From Brienomyrus brachyistius (Eukaryota; Chordata; Actinopteri; Osteoglossiformes; Mormyridae), in contig NC_064555.1 in the NCBI RefSeq assembly GCF_023856365.1, forward strand, positions 13,915,754 through 13,979,753: a DNA stretch of 64,000 nt, in the 5' to 3' direction. Positions 35,288 to 45,059 of the stretch are shown here, piece by piece. Position 1 is the stretch's first letter, and the number at the start of each line of letters is the position of its first letter. The notes beneath the pieces were generated by a model that ran no database searches, was not told where the DNA came from, and worked only from the letters and a program-made list of their open reading frames with translations. The translations under genes were made by a program, and so were the position numbers.

Positions 35288-35630
35288 AACACTCAATTTT
35301 TTTTATAAATAAAACAGACTTGTGCTTCCATATATTTTGTGAATGTGTGTCTTTCATATTTGCAGGTCAGTCAGCATGTGGGATATTTGGTATAGATATG
35401 GCAGACTTTTGTGAAGGTTTCCATGTCACACACAGAGGTTTAGCCTGCCTTGGATTTTAGCTGCTCTGAGTAAAAAAATGCAAATGTGCCAGGCCTCACA
35501 GGTAATGGGTGTGTTTGCACAACAAAAGCAGGAGGACAATGGCCCAAGAAACTCTCAGCAGGGATGCTAGTAGGTGTTAGGCCCAGGGAATTTACGCAAA
35601 TTTGCGTAGATTTGGCAGTTCTAGTGTTAA

Positions 35631-36425
35631 AGCTAAAGGGAAAAGACCTTTCATACCAGCTACGATACCTACTGCCAGTGATTATGAGACTGGATTTCTG
35701 ACCAGAACACCAAAGGTATTTATCATCATACTAGCCTTTGTGGCTTATTCACTTTTACTGCCTGTATGTCTTTTTGCTGTCTAAATGCGTGCATTATGCT
35801 ACTGTAAACCTGCAGAATTTTTAAAATATCATAATCACCTTATTCTAACACCATACTTATTATACATGCATACTTATTATTATACATATAGCAAGTTATA
35901 ATGTAAGGATTTAAAAAGGTGTTGTGCAGCCATAAACCATAAATAATTCATAGGCCCAAGAGTGCACTTCATGCGACAATAATATGCTATAAGATAGATT
36001 TCCATACATTATGGATAACAGGAAGTCACGCTGCTCACGTTGGTGGGTCACGACACATCGTAGGGTGACAGGGAGTCGCACGGTCTTTGTATCCAGTGAC
36101 ACGAGACCCCTTCAGCCAACAGATTCAGCAGGACCTATTCCTCCTTTGAAGGAGCAGAGCCAGCAGGTCTTCAGGTTAACGAGACCACTGAGTTTAAAGT
36201 CATCAAATATTGATGTCGGCTATCACCTTTGGCCACTATGCCATGTATATATTTAATCACTGCAGTCATGTTTCGAAGCCTTCTTCGGTGTTCATTTCCG
36301 ACTTGTTAGATGTTTATAAATAAATATAAAAACTCACGTTACAACACACAGTAGATCACGACTTTTAACACTTGGGATCTGCCCAAATTGAGCAACGAAT
36401 TAGGCCCCTTTAGACACCCAAATGT
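35631..36425. other. No gene seen
   Basis: AT-rich sequence between the piggyBac element and the second LINE. Confidence 0.45.
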
Positions 36426-36428
36426 TTA

Positions 36429-37473
36429 CATAAGAGCATAAGAAATTTACAGACGAGAGGAGGCCATTCGGCCCATCAAGCTCGTTTGGGGAGAACTTAA
36501 CTAATAGCTCAGAGTTGTTAAAATCTTATCTAGCTCTGATTTAAAGGAATCCAGAGTTTTAGCTTGTGCTACACTAACAGGAAGACAATTCGATGTTCTA
36601 ACTACACGCTGTCTAAAGAAGTGTTTTCTCAAATTCATTTTAAAATGTTCTCCGGCTAATTTCCACCTATAGCCACGAGTTCTAGTATTTAAACAAATAT
36701 CAAAGTAGCAATTTGGCTGAACAGCATCAAGACCTGTTAATGGGCAATCATGTCTCCCATTAGTCTCCTTTGCACGAGGCTAAATAGAGTCAGCTCAGCT
36801 AACCTCTCCTCCTAAGACATTCCTCTAAGACCAGGAATCATACTTCTAGCCCTACATTGAACCTTTTCCAAGACAGCAATGTCCTTTTTAAGGTATGGTG
36901 ACCAAACCTGCACATAATATTCTAGGTGGGGTCTTACTAAGGAATTATATAATCTTAGCATCACTTCCCTTGACTTAAACTCCACACACCTAGAGATGTA
37001 ACCCAACATCCTATTGGCCTTTTTAATTGCTTCCCCACACTAGCGAGAGTGGCACATGGAAGCATCACTGACGTCTTTCTCGTAACCAGCTACCTTTATT
37101 TCTGTGGAACCCATAAAATATCTGTACTTTGTATTTCTGCTCCCTGCATGGATTACCTTACATTTATCTATGTTAAATTTCATCTGCCAGGTATCAGCCC
37201 AGTTGCTAATTAAATCAAGATCCCATTGTAGCCTCTGTGTTGCTAGATCAGTATCTGCTACACCACCCACCTTGGTGTCGTCTTCAAATGTAAGCAGTTT
37301 ACTGTACGTATTGGTGTCAATATAATTAATGTAAATTAGGAACAATAGTGGTCCTAAAATTGAACCCTGCGGTACCCCACTATGAACACAGACCCACTGT
37401 GACATTGTGGTTGTGGACTGGTTTCTACTGTGGACCTCCTGACTATTCCAACTATTCCCATTGGCTGGCATCT
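36429..37473 (-). mobile_element. Jockey-superfamily (CR1/Rex1-like) LINE, 5'-truncated
   Basis: The minus strand has the 3' half of another non-LTR retrotransposon. It ends near 36430 in a repeated CTTATG-type tail, preceded by GATGGGCCGAATGGCCTCCT. This 3' sequence recurs widely in ray-finned fish genomes, from memory. Coding remnants run from 37473 to about 36790. The orientation is opposite to the right piggyBac arm and the same as the L2. The 5' end lies near a perfect 12-bp inverted repeat at 37480-37507. Clade assignment between CR1 and Rex1 is uncertain. Confidence 0.8.
36790..37471 (-). pseudogene. LINE reverse transcriptase remnant
   Basis: Frame 37471-37040 encodes VHSGVPQGSILGPLLFLIYI, then LLTFEDDTKVGGVADTD, QRLQWDLDLISNWADTWQMK and FNIDKCKVIHAGSRN, typical RT palm and thumb blocks. 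The catalytic box reads FEDD instead of the usual F/YADD, so the Ala is replaced by Glu. After a break, 37009-36812 gives SREVMLRLYNSLVRPHLEY, VWSPYLKKDIAVLEKVQCRA and MIPGLRGMS, the conserved C-terminal region. The break between the two frames, the altered box and the missing N-terminus make it a pseudogene. Confidence 0.82.
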
Positions 37474-37509
37474 GTCACATTTATTTAAACAAATCTGTTT
37501 AAATAAAAG

Positions 37510-40500
37510 AAAATCATTAACAAAGGAACTCCACAAACTCCGTATTAATGGCAGAGTTCCCATGCCAAGCTAAAGACATTACACACTATAATTTGTAAAT
37601 GAAATATTACAGATTGCTATCAGGATACTGTGCTTTATTTGTTTAAATGACTATCTGAATTTTTAAGCTATAGATAATCCGATAATAACGACATATTTTT
37701 CTCTTGTTCAAGTACTAGATAAGAATGCAGACTAACAGAATACATGGAACTAATTTGACAGGAACTTGCTTTTAACCTGTTCAAATGTGACCGATTTTTC
37801 CTTAGGCTACCATCACGGAACCAGCATGACTGACTGATCGCGTGTCATGTGATCCTCAGGCCCCACTCTGCTGTGGTAAGCACCGCTTGATTCCATTTCA
37901 TAAAAGGGCCATTTAATTTTGCTTGTAAAAGGAGACGTGCAATTTGTCATTGATTTCTTCTAAGCGTCTTCCTCGCGATACGCGCTGAGACAATACTTTG
38001 GTAGATTATGTTCCACTGAAGCTCACAATTCATTTTCTATAGAATGACAGTGTATCCCTGAGTGCAGCTACATGTAAAGCGATTGTATCACTACGTTGAA
38101 CGTACACTTTTGTCTATATCATTTCTGAATGACTGTCAAGACAAAGCATCCTGCTGGAAGAAGCACTGAGAATCTGTAAAATTGGAGCGGTTTATAATCC
38201 TCAAATCGCTTTCCTCACAGCCACCCCTTTTAAAGGATATCAGTAATCCGAAAATGCATTCAGAGGTGTTCACGCTGCATTCTGCTGAGCACTGCAGTTC
38301 CTGGGGGGTGCCACATCACACAGGACAATACGTGAATTAGCTTAAATCCTTCCCATTACCATCATCGCCAAATCCCCTCTAAGACAACCACCATTTTTTT
38401 CCCCTCCCCATGACTCAGGGTTGAAAGGTTCTCTATGAATTGTGGGAATGGGGAATCAGCAGAAAGACGTGACACAAATGCGCCCTGAATTTTGAAACAA
38501 GGCTGTCAGCATTTCCTGGAGATGGATGGCACTCTGGAAGGTGATTCCACAACAGCGAGTGCGAAATTCATTTAGCTTCATCTTACGGCTTGGATCGATG
38601 AATGGATGGAGACATCACCTAAACCCCATCCAGACACACACCTATTTATGACTGATATCCCACTTTGATTTTTTGATAGCATCAAACTCTATACTTTATG
38701 TTTGCAGGAACACACAGATCATTCCATGCAGGTGTGTTGATCTACTGTTACCCGTGATACTACTGTTCCTAATTATTTTATTTCACTGTTATGACCATTA
38801 AGTTTTTCCACTTAGACATTCGGAGAATTAAAAAGTGAATTAAATCAGTAATGGGTGGATTTTAAGAATTTTTCAATGCCCTTTTTGCAGTAATTTACGT
38901 TTGTATGGGCTATCTGGCTAAATTAAAGAATTAAAAAATGGGTAGAATATTCATGGGCGTGTTTAAGTGAATAGACCATTAACTTTGTAAATGACAAATC
39001 CTCTGGTTTAGGCTGACAAGCCTTTGAACAATAGTAGTTTTCCATTACCTGTCGTTCAGTTGTCATTCTACAAGCTCTCATAAAAGAGGATGATGTTGCC
39101 ATTTAACGCTTCTCCTCGCTTTTGTTCAGTGTTAAGTTTCATTTTGGCCACCTGGAGCGGCAGATGACTTGCCTCTTGATCAGCCAAACCCCTGTGTGAC
39201 GCCACGGTTTCCACTGAAGCCGAAATGTAATGCAAGGGGGAAACTCTGTCACTTTGAATTTGTTGTTTAATGTTAAGGCCAAACCCAGAAGTGGGGAGAT
39301 CGAACTCAAAAATGAAAGGGAAGGGATACACAGGCTGGACCTTCGGGTGTCATTTACTGATGAATGCATCTGAGGAGGATTTATAAAGTTAACTTTAGTC
39401 GTAGCTTAAATCATTTTTCGGTCCGAATAAGCCGAAAATAGAGTTGACTCCTACTCTGTAATGATCTTCGCAGGGTGACTTTATACGCGCGTAAGTGTTG
39501 CGTTCCCGATATAAATCCGCTAAGACGGACGCAGGAACGCTGACAAATGACGCTGCTGGGTTGCGGATTTACTGATGACGGCGTTACTGCAGCTGGGACC
39601 CGAATCCCTTCGGGCTGGTGCGAAAGAGTGCTGACGGATCCACTGCACACCGTTGCTCTGTTTAATTAATTAGTTGCTCTGTAGACACTTTTATAAATGA
39701 CTCATACTGCTTAAAATTTTACCCATTCGTGTTGGTATTGAACGGATACTGATTGCGTTTAAGTGCTTTTCCTGAGACTTAAGCCCCGATAATCGTTAAG
39801 TACTGGTCCCGGGAGATCTTGACTTGACGCCTGTTGCTGATGAGTCAGATTCGTAGTTACTTATAGACTCTTTGATGAGTTTCATTTTTTTGCGGTTAAA
39901 CTACTGGAGCTAACAGTGAAGCTGCTACGAACTGTTAGCTGAGCCGTTGGTATGAGCCAGCAAAGAAACCTGATGGTAAGAATCGATGCTTTTCAAATGA
40001 ATATTTACCCACAGAAAATTAAGCCATTCTGTTCCAAATTGACCTGAATTAAAACAAGTGCTGCACTTTTTCCAATCTTAATGCATTTGGCAAAAAAAAG
40101 TTAATGGAATCCTGTGTTCAAGTGATGTTAGGCATGAACAAGGATCTGTCATAATTAAAAGGAAAGTGGGGTTTAAATTAAGTGTGAAGAGAAGCAGTCC
40201 CATGTGCGCAATATCATTACCCACAATGCATTTCGCCGCATTAAACTCTCTTTTACAATAGTCATTATTGCTTTTTGCTCGAATCTGTTGCTTTTACTAA
40301 GTGCCTTTACTGTAATTACCGCTGCAGGTACCCAACGAAATATCTAATATGGAATATTTTTTCACCTGTCTAAATGCCCAGAATAATAATGAACAATGGT
40401 ATGGTTTCATATTTAATTACTTGGTGGATAAAAGGATAAATATCCGCAGAAAATAAACGTCTGTTTACCTTACCTTGTTAAAAGCATGCAGCTGGTATTC

Positions 40501-41190
40501 TACACAATTAACTAAATGTCGTTTTTATATATAACAAGCCAAACCAAAAAATCAGGGGCAGCGGGTTAAATAAATGTTCTGGCGGAAAGGAAAATATTGT
40601 AATTTTCTGTTATGTTCACTTGGGATAATTGAATTGGATGTTTATCATTGTGTATGTTTATGGGTAATGGGAGTTTTACTGGGAGACTTTTATATTGTTC
40701 CAGTTATGTTTATTACTTTTTTCATTGTTCCAGTTGTGCAAATGTTAAGTAAGAGAAACGTTAACCGTCAATATTCAGTACATATAAAGTGAATATATTT
40801 CATCTGCTCTCTGGATACCGCAAAAAAAGTATCACTAGGGAAATAAATGCAATAATCAGGCTTGCTATATCTGACTAACACAGCACGCTGCTGTTAAATC
40901 GCCTCGCTTGTGAATTGCTAACCATTTGATAAATTGTCCGCGTGCCTGCGGTCCACATTTCACATACATTAACGTCGACTGGAAACTGACCCGCTTCTGA
41001 GAATTTCCAAAGGCTGCGCTGAAGTAGACTGCAAGCACAATGCACTGGTTTGCGCCTCACACGGCTCCCAGCCACAAAGGCACAGCGTTGCTTCCCGCTT
41101 TCACGTGGACTGCTTTTTACATTACCGTTTTCCAGCTGAGTAAACTGCGGTCTGTTGCTATTACAGACATTTTTTTTCCCGAAACACATT
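37510..41190. other. Repeat-poor, no gene seen
   Basis: 3.7 kb of AT-rich, non-repetitive-looking DNA with no recognised coding. Such stretches may include conserved non-coding elements, but nothing here proves it. Confidence 0.45.
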
Positions 41191-41194
41191 CACG

Positions 41195-41450
41195 TAGAGC
41201 AGCATGGTGGCTCTATGGGTTGCACTGCTATTCGCAGATGCCCTGAGGATGCGCTCTAGGTACTCCCGTTCACTCTCACAGTCCAAAAGCGTTTTGCAGT
41301 TAAGTCAATTAATATACGTCTGAATTACCGTACTAGTTTGATAGTGCCTACCCTGCGATGACGTGGTATCCTATCCAGGATGTGTCATGTGACTCCTAAT
41401 GATGGGCTTGATGCCAAAATGTACTGGATAAGCAGTTATGGAGGACATAA
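41195..41450 (+). repeat. Old SINE family A copy
   Basis: GAGCAGCATGGTGGCTCTAT matches the head. CACAGTCCAAAAGCGTTTTG, TACCCTGCGATGACGTGGTA, TCCTATCCAGGATGTGTC and ACTGGATAAGCAGTTATGGA match the body in order. The tail is lost. Confidence 0.68.
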
Positions 41451-41459
41451 TGGCTGTAT

Positions 41460-42050
41460 TCATGTGTATATGTTATGCTAATAAATGTATAACTAAATAG
41501 ACATAATTATTTCTGCATGTAAAGGTTGTTATAGAATATATATAATGTTTTTTGAAGTATTAAATATGGCGTTTTCTGTAATTATATATTTTATGTATAA
41601 TTGTATATTTGGTGTATTTAGAATGTTCTGTGATGGCACTGCAAGAGCGAACTGACTTCAATAGCGGCTCCGATGCAGTCATGAAGGCCTTTAATGACTT
41701 CAGCAGTTGCGGTTTCTGACTCGAGTCGGTCCAAGAGGAGAGGCCCCCTTACCCCATAAATCCGTCAGCATTGGCCCTCTGAGTAATTACCACTTCCTCG
41801 CGATTGTGAGTTGCGGGGTATTAATAAAGCCAATAAAGAGGAATTATGTGGCTGCGGGGGACTTCCTGGAGGGGCCGAGGGAGCGCGCTCATTATTCCAT
41901 AATTCGCGGTTAGAAACGTCCCTGTGAAGATGCCGGGCAGAGTGGGAACAGCCGGAGGACCGATCCTCGAACGCACCCTGCGCCCCCTGCTTCTCCGGCA
42001 GAACTGGCCTCAGCTTCTGCGCGCTCAGTCTTTGCCGTGGGTATTAATAG
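41460..42050. other. No gene seen
   Basis: AT-rich to about 41640, then more GC-rich with CpGs (41870-42030) up to the CCAAT cluster. Confidence 0.45.
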
Positions 42051-42053
42051 GGT

Positions 42054-42106
42054 TAGCCAATCAGTGACAGTTAACCAGCAATCAGTGACACTTAGCCAAT
42101 CAATGA
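42054..42106 (+). repeat. Short tandem repeat of TTAGCCAATCA/GTGACA units
   Basis: Three units of about 18-21 bases: TTAGCCAATCAGTGACA, TTAACCAGCAATCAGTGACA and TTAGCCAATCAATGACA. The TTAGCCAATCA core is also the start of the 41-bp repeats 1.2 kb downstream. Confidence 0.8.
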
Positions 42107-42109
42107 CAA

Positions 42110-43230
42110 GAATAAATCGTCAGAGCTTAATCAAGGAATGTCTCATTGGTTTCTCGCAGCGATTCTGGCGAAAATGAACCGAGAAGCATTTATCGGCTTG
42201 TTTATTTACATCCATATCGTGGTGGACATCAGCATCCGAATGCCAGCCTCTAAATTCGCTGTCAGCTATTCCGAGGCTCCAGGGCGTACTTCTACACCTC
42301 CTACCAGGCTTCCACTCCATCACGGAGACAGACAGCCAAGTACCTAAAACCAGCACCTATTCAGACAACAACCTGACATTAGCGTTACCAATTGGCCATG
42401 ACACTCCTTCATTTACACTTAATGCTCTCTCCCTGCTCGTTCCCTCCCCTTGTCGTCAATATCTGTTACAGATCTGCTGAAACCTGGATCTTGCACGTCT
42501 TCCTTCAGATAAGTGCGTGGGAGGGGGCAAGGTGTTGGTTTACCTACTGTGGCAACATAATTTGGGGCATACATTCCCTGCAGCTTGGCTCATTTTTGGA
42601 GCGCGATTAAGAATGCAGTGATGAACAATCATGTAAAAAATCCCTACGCATAATGTAATGCAAACTGTCAAACATTTACTAATGAAAGTGTGAATTATGT
42701 CCATGTTTTTAACACAAAAGGTTATATCTGAGTTTTTCAAAAGCAAACAGAGAAGTGGACATGACTTAAAGCCACGCCCCCTTGTTCAGATGCGCGCTAC
42801 AGGGCTCTACAGGGGCATAGGCCCCCCACCCCTCACTATCCATTTGATTTTTGAAAGCTGAACGTGAGATTTTACTGCAGCAAAGGGCATAAATCTGGCT
42901 GTAAATTCAACATGAAAGCAGCACACTGAGGGCGTGAGGCACAGAAGGTGATCAGAATTGATTGTGTCTGATCCCTGCTTGTAACCGCTAAGTGTAAATG
43001 TTACTCGCATCTACATTCTTTGAAGTGTCCCCTCATGAAATATTACCTTGTGTAACTTTTCTGTCAATGTTTAGCTGCCCTTTTTCACAGAGTCCCCTTA
43101 AAGGTCTGATATACAGTGTGTTTGAAAGCTGTCTCAGTATTTTAAGTGAGGCAGTGAACTAGGTGGCTTCTTGAAGTCCTCAGTGGGATGGTTATTGATC
43201 TCACAGAACTAGTTACATAAGCTAGAGAGT
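42110..43230. other. No gene seen
   Basis: Unassigned sequence between the two CCAAT-repeat clusters. Confidence 0.45.
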
Positions 43231-43235
43231 CCAAT

Positions 43236-43463
43236 TTAGCCAATCAGACCAGGTGACTCTTGGCTTTGAATCCATTTTAGCCAATCATTTCAGGTGAGTC
43301 TTGGTATTGAATCCATTTTAGCCAATTGGTTCAGGTGAGCCTTGGCATTGAATCCATTTTAGCCAATCGGTTCGGGTGAGCCTGGGTATTGAATCCATTA
43401 CAACCAATAGGTAAAAGTGGTGTTTAGTCCATTTAACCCAATCGGGTTAGCCTTGGCGCCCAT
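43236..43463 (+). repeat. 41-bp tandem repeat, each unit with a CCAAT box
   Basis: Units start at 43236, 43277, 43318 and 43359, each TTAGCCAAT followed by a variable stretch, GGTGAG, CTTGG and ATTGAATCCATT. Shorter degenerate units follow near 43400 and 43434. Five or six CCAAT motifs sit in phase about 41 bases apart. CCAAT is the binding core for NF-Y in vertebrates. Function here is an inference. Confidence 0.85.
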
Positions 43464-44724
43464 GTAAAATACCAGATTGGCCAGGAGATCCACGCAGTTA
43501 ATTCAAATTATCAAAGCACAAACTTGATACAGGATGGGATTTTACATGGCCTCTCTTTAGAAACATCATAGTTAACAAATACATCCCCCCCCTCCATGGT
43601 ACCATTGTCATACCATTTTTTTCTTCTGCATAATGTACATTCATGGTATTAAACTGTGTCATTTAGCATTTTACAGTTTTGCTCATTTGTCTAAATATTT
43701 ACAAAAGCAGTTAAGATTAAGCGTTGGTATTATCCGGGGGTCTGAATGGAACCGCGCTCTCCCTGGGGTCTCCCCCTTTGAGGCTGTTTTTTCCCCTTCC
43801 TCCTTTAGGAGACCCGGTTTGTTCCCCCTCTGTGGGAAACTGCCTTTTGCTTCTGTTGACCATAGCTTATTCTTTGGCGGCTTTGATGTTTCTGATTTTT
43901 TTTTTTCTCCCAAAACGGACTCCGTCATCTGCACACCAAACAGGTTTACATCGATAATGCTTGAAAAACATCCGTAGTAACGTATTTCTTTATCACTACA
44001 TTCAATTTCTTTGTTTCGCGGCGCGTTGGTTTTCTTATGTGTTATTTTTATATCCAATTACAGGGACGTTACGGTGCATTTTTTTAAAACAACATAATTT
44101 AGTTTGTTTATGGCGTGTGTAATATTTCATCCTTTGCGCCGCATGAAGCGCCCTGGAGCACAATTTTAAAATGATTGCAGCTTTACCAAGTTAACAAAGC
44201 GGATCTCCCTACTGCACAGTACATTTATATTAAAAGTAGGATCAGCACGACTTTTTTCTTATAATGAACCGCCGTTGTTCTGCATAAGGCTTTCCAGACC
44301 CTCATTTTCGAAAGCGGATACAAGCAACTTTTAAAGTATTTTTTTTTATTATTTGGTGTGATCTGTTACATTACTGTAAACTCTGGCTATGCGTTCTGTA
44401 GAATGTAAGGGATCCCATGTATTATGTGACCCAGAATATGGCACCGGTAGTTCAGTGAGAATAAGGAAAATACGGAGACCAGCCACACGGATATCACCAT
44501 CCCACAGCACTGGAGAATAAATGGCAAAATATATTTGTTATACAAAATAAACCCGCTAGGTCGAGAATGAAGCTAAAACCTGTTACATATGATATATCAA
44601 ATATTCAGTGAGCAGTCTTTTGTACATAACTGGTCAGCAAGTACTTCAAGCCATATTAAAAATGCCATCCACCAAGGTGTAAGGTTCCTACAACGTACAG
44701 TACCTACACGGGACTGGCATCGTT

Positions 44725-44930
44725 TAGAACGCGGAGGCGGGGTCTGAGAGAAATGTCAAGGTTGGGCAGCGTCCTTCGCTTCCTAATTGGTCGGACTGCT
44801 TGCTCATGCAAATGAGGAGGGCGTGGCGAAGACTAGACGCCGCTGTCTGCCGGCGAGGTGGGTTTTCGCTTCTGTCCAGCAAGCGCGCGGTCTTCTATTC
44901 GCGCGTGTCTGTGGGATTACAAACCTTGCA
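44725..44930 (+). promoter_or_regulatory. Candidate CpG-rich promoter
   Basis: A GC box (GAGGCGGGG, 44734-44742), an inverted CCAAT box (ATTGG, 44786-44790) and a perfect octamer (ATGCAAAT, 44806-44813) occur in order within 80 bases. CpG-dense sequence follows (CGCCGCTGTCTGCCGGCGAG, then GCGCGCGG and CGCGCGTG to about 44910). There is no obvious TATA box, as is usual for CpG-island promoters. A donor-like CAG/GTAAAT lies at 45058, so a first exon ending there is possible. A 174-codon open frame spans the patch but resembles no family I know. The target gene, if any, is not visible. Confidence 0.4.
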
Positions 44931-45059
44931 AGAGCGAAAAACTGAGACATTTCTCGTCATTGCCGCGTTCATCTACACATCTTTCAATCCCTGGATTATT
45001 AACATTCTTTACGGTCAGCGCACAACTTTAAACAATTGCAGAGCAACAGCATACCCAGG

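Larger units (their letters stand above)
31857..35630. mobile_element. Inverted-dimer piggyBac-like transposon containing an L2 LINE
   Basis: The element lies between two TTAA sites (31857-31860 and 35627-35630), the target duplication typical of piggyBac elements. Both ends start with the inverted motif CACTAGA. From about 31961 to 32195 the left arm is nearly identical to the reverse complement of about 35284-35530, with only a handful of differences over the best 165 bases. Further in, both arms encode piggyBac transposase fragments: the left on the minus strand, the right on the plus strand. An L2 LINE tail (about 33067-34261) sits between the arms. There is no second pair of ends inside, so this reads as one head-to-head element and not two adjacent insertions. 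Both transposase copies are broken, so the element is probably immobile on its own. Confidence 0.85.

Noticed and set aside
43633..44057. Overlapping open frames of 114, 77 and 124 codons
   Set aside because: No motif is recognised on either strand, and there are no convincing splice or start signals.
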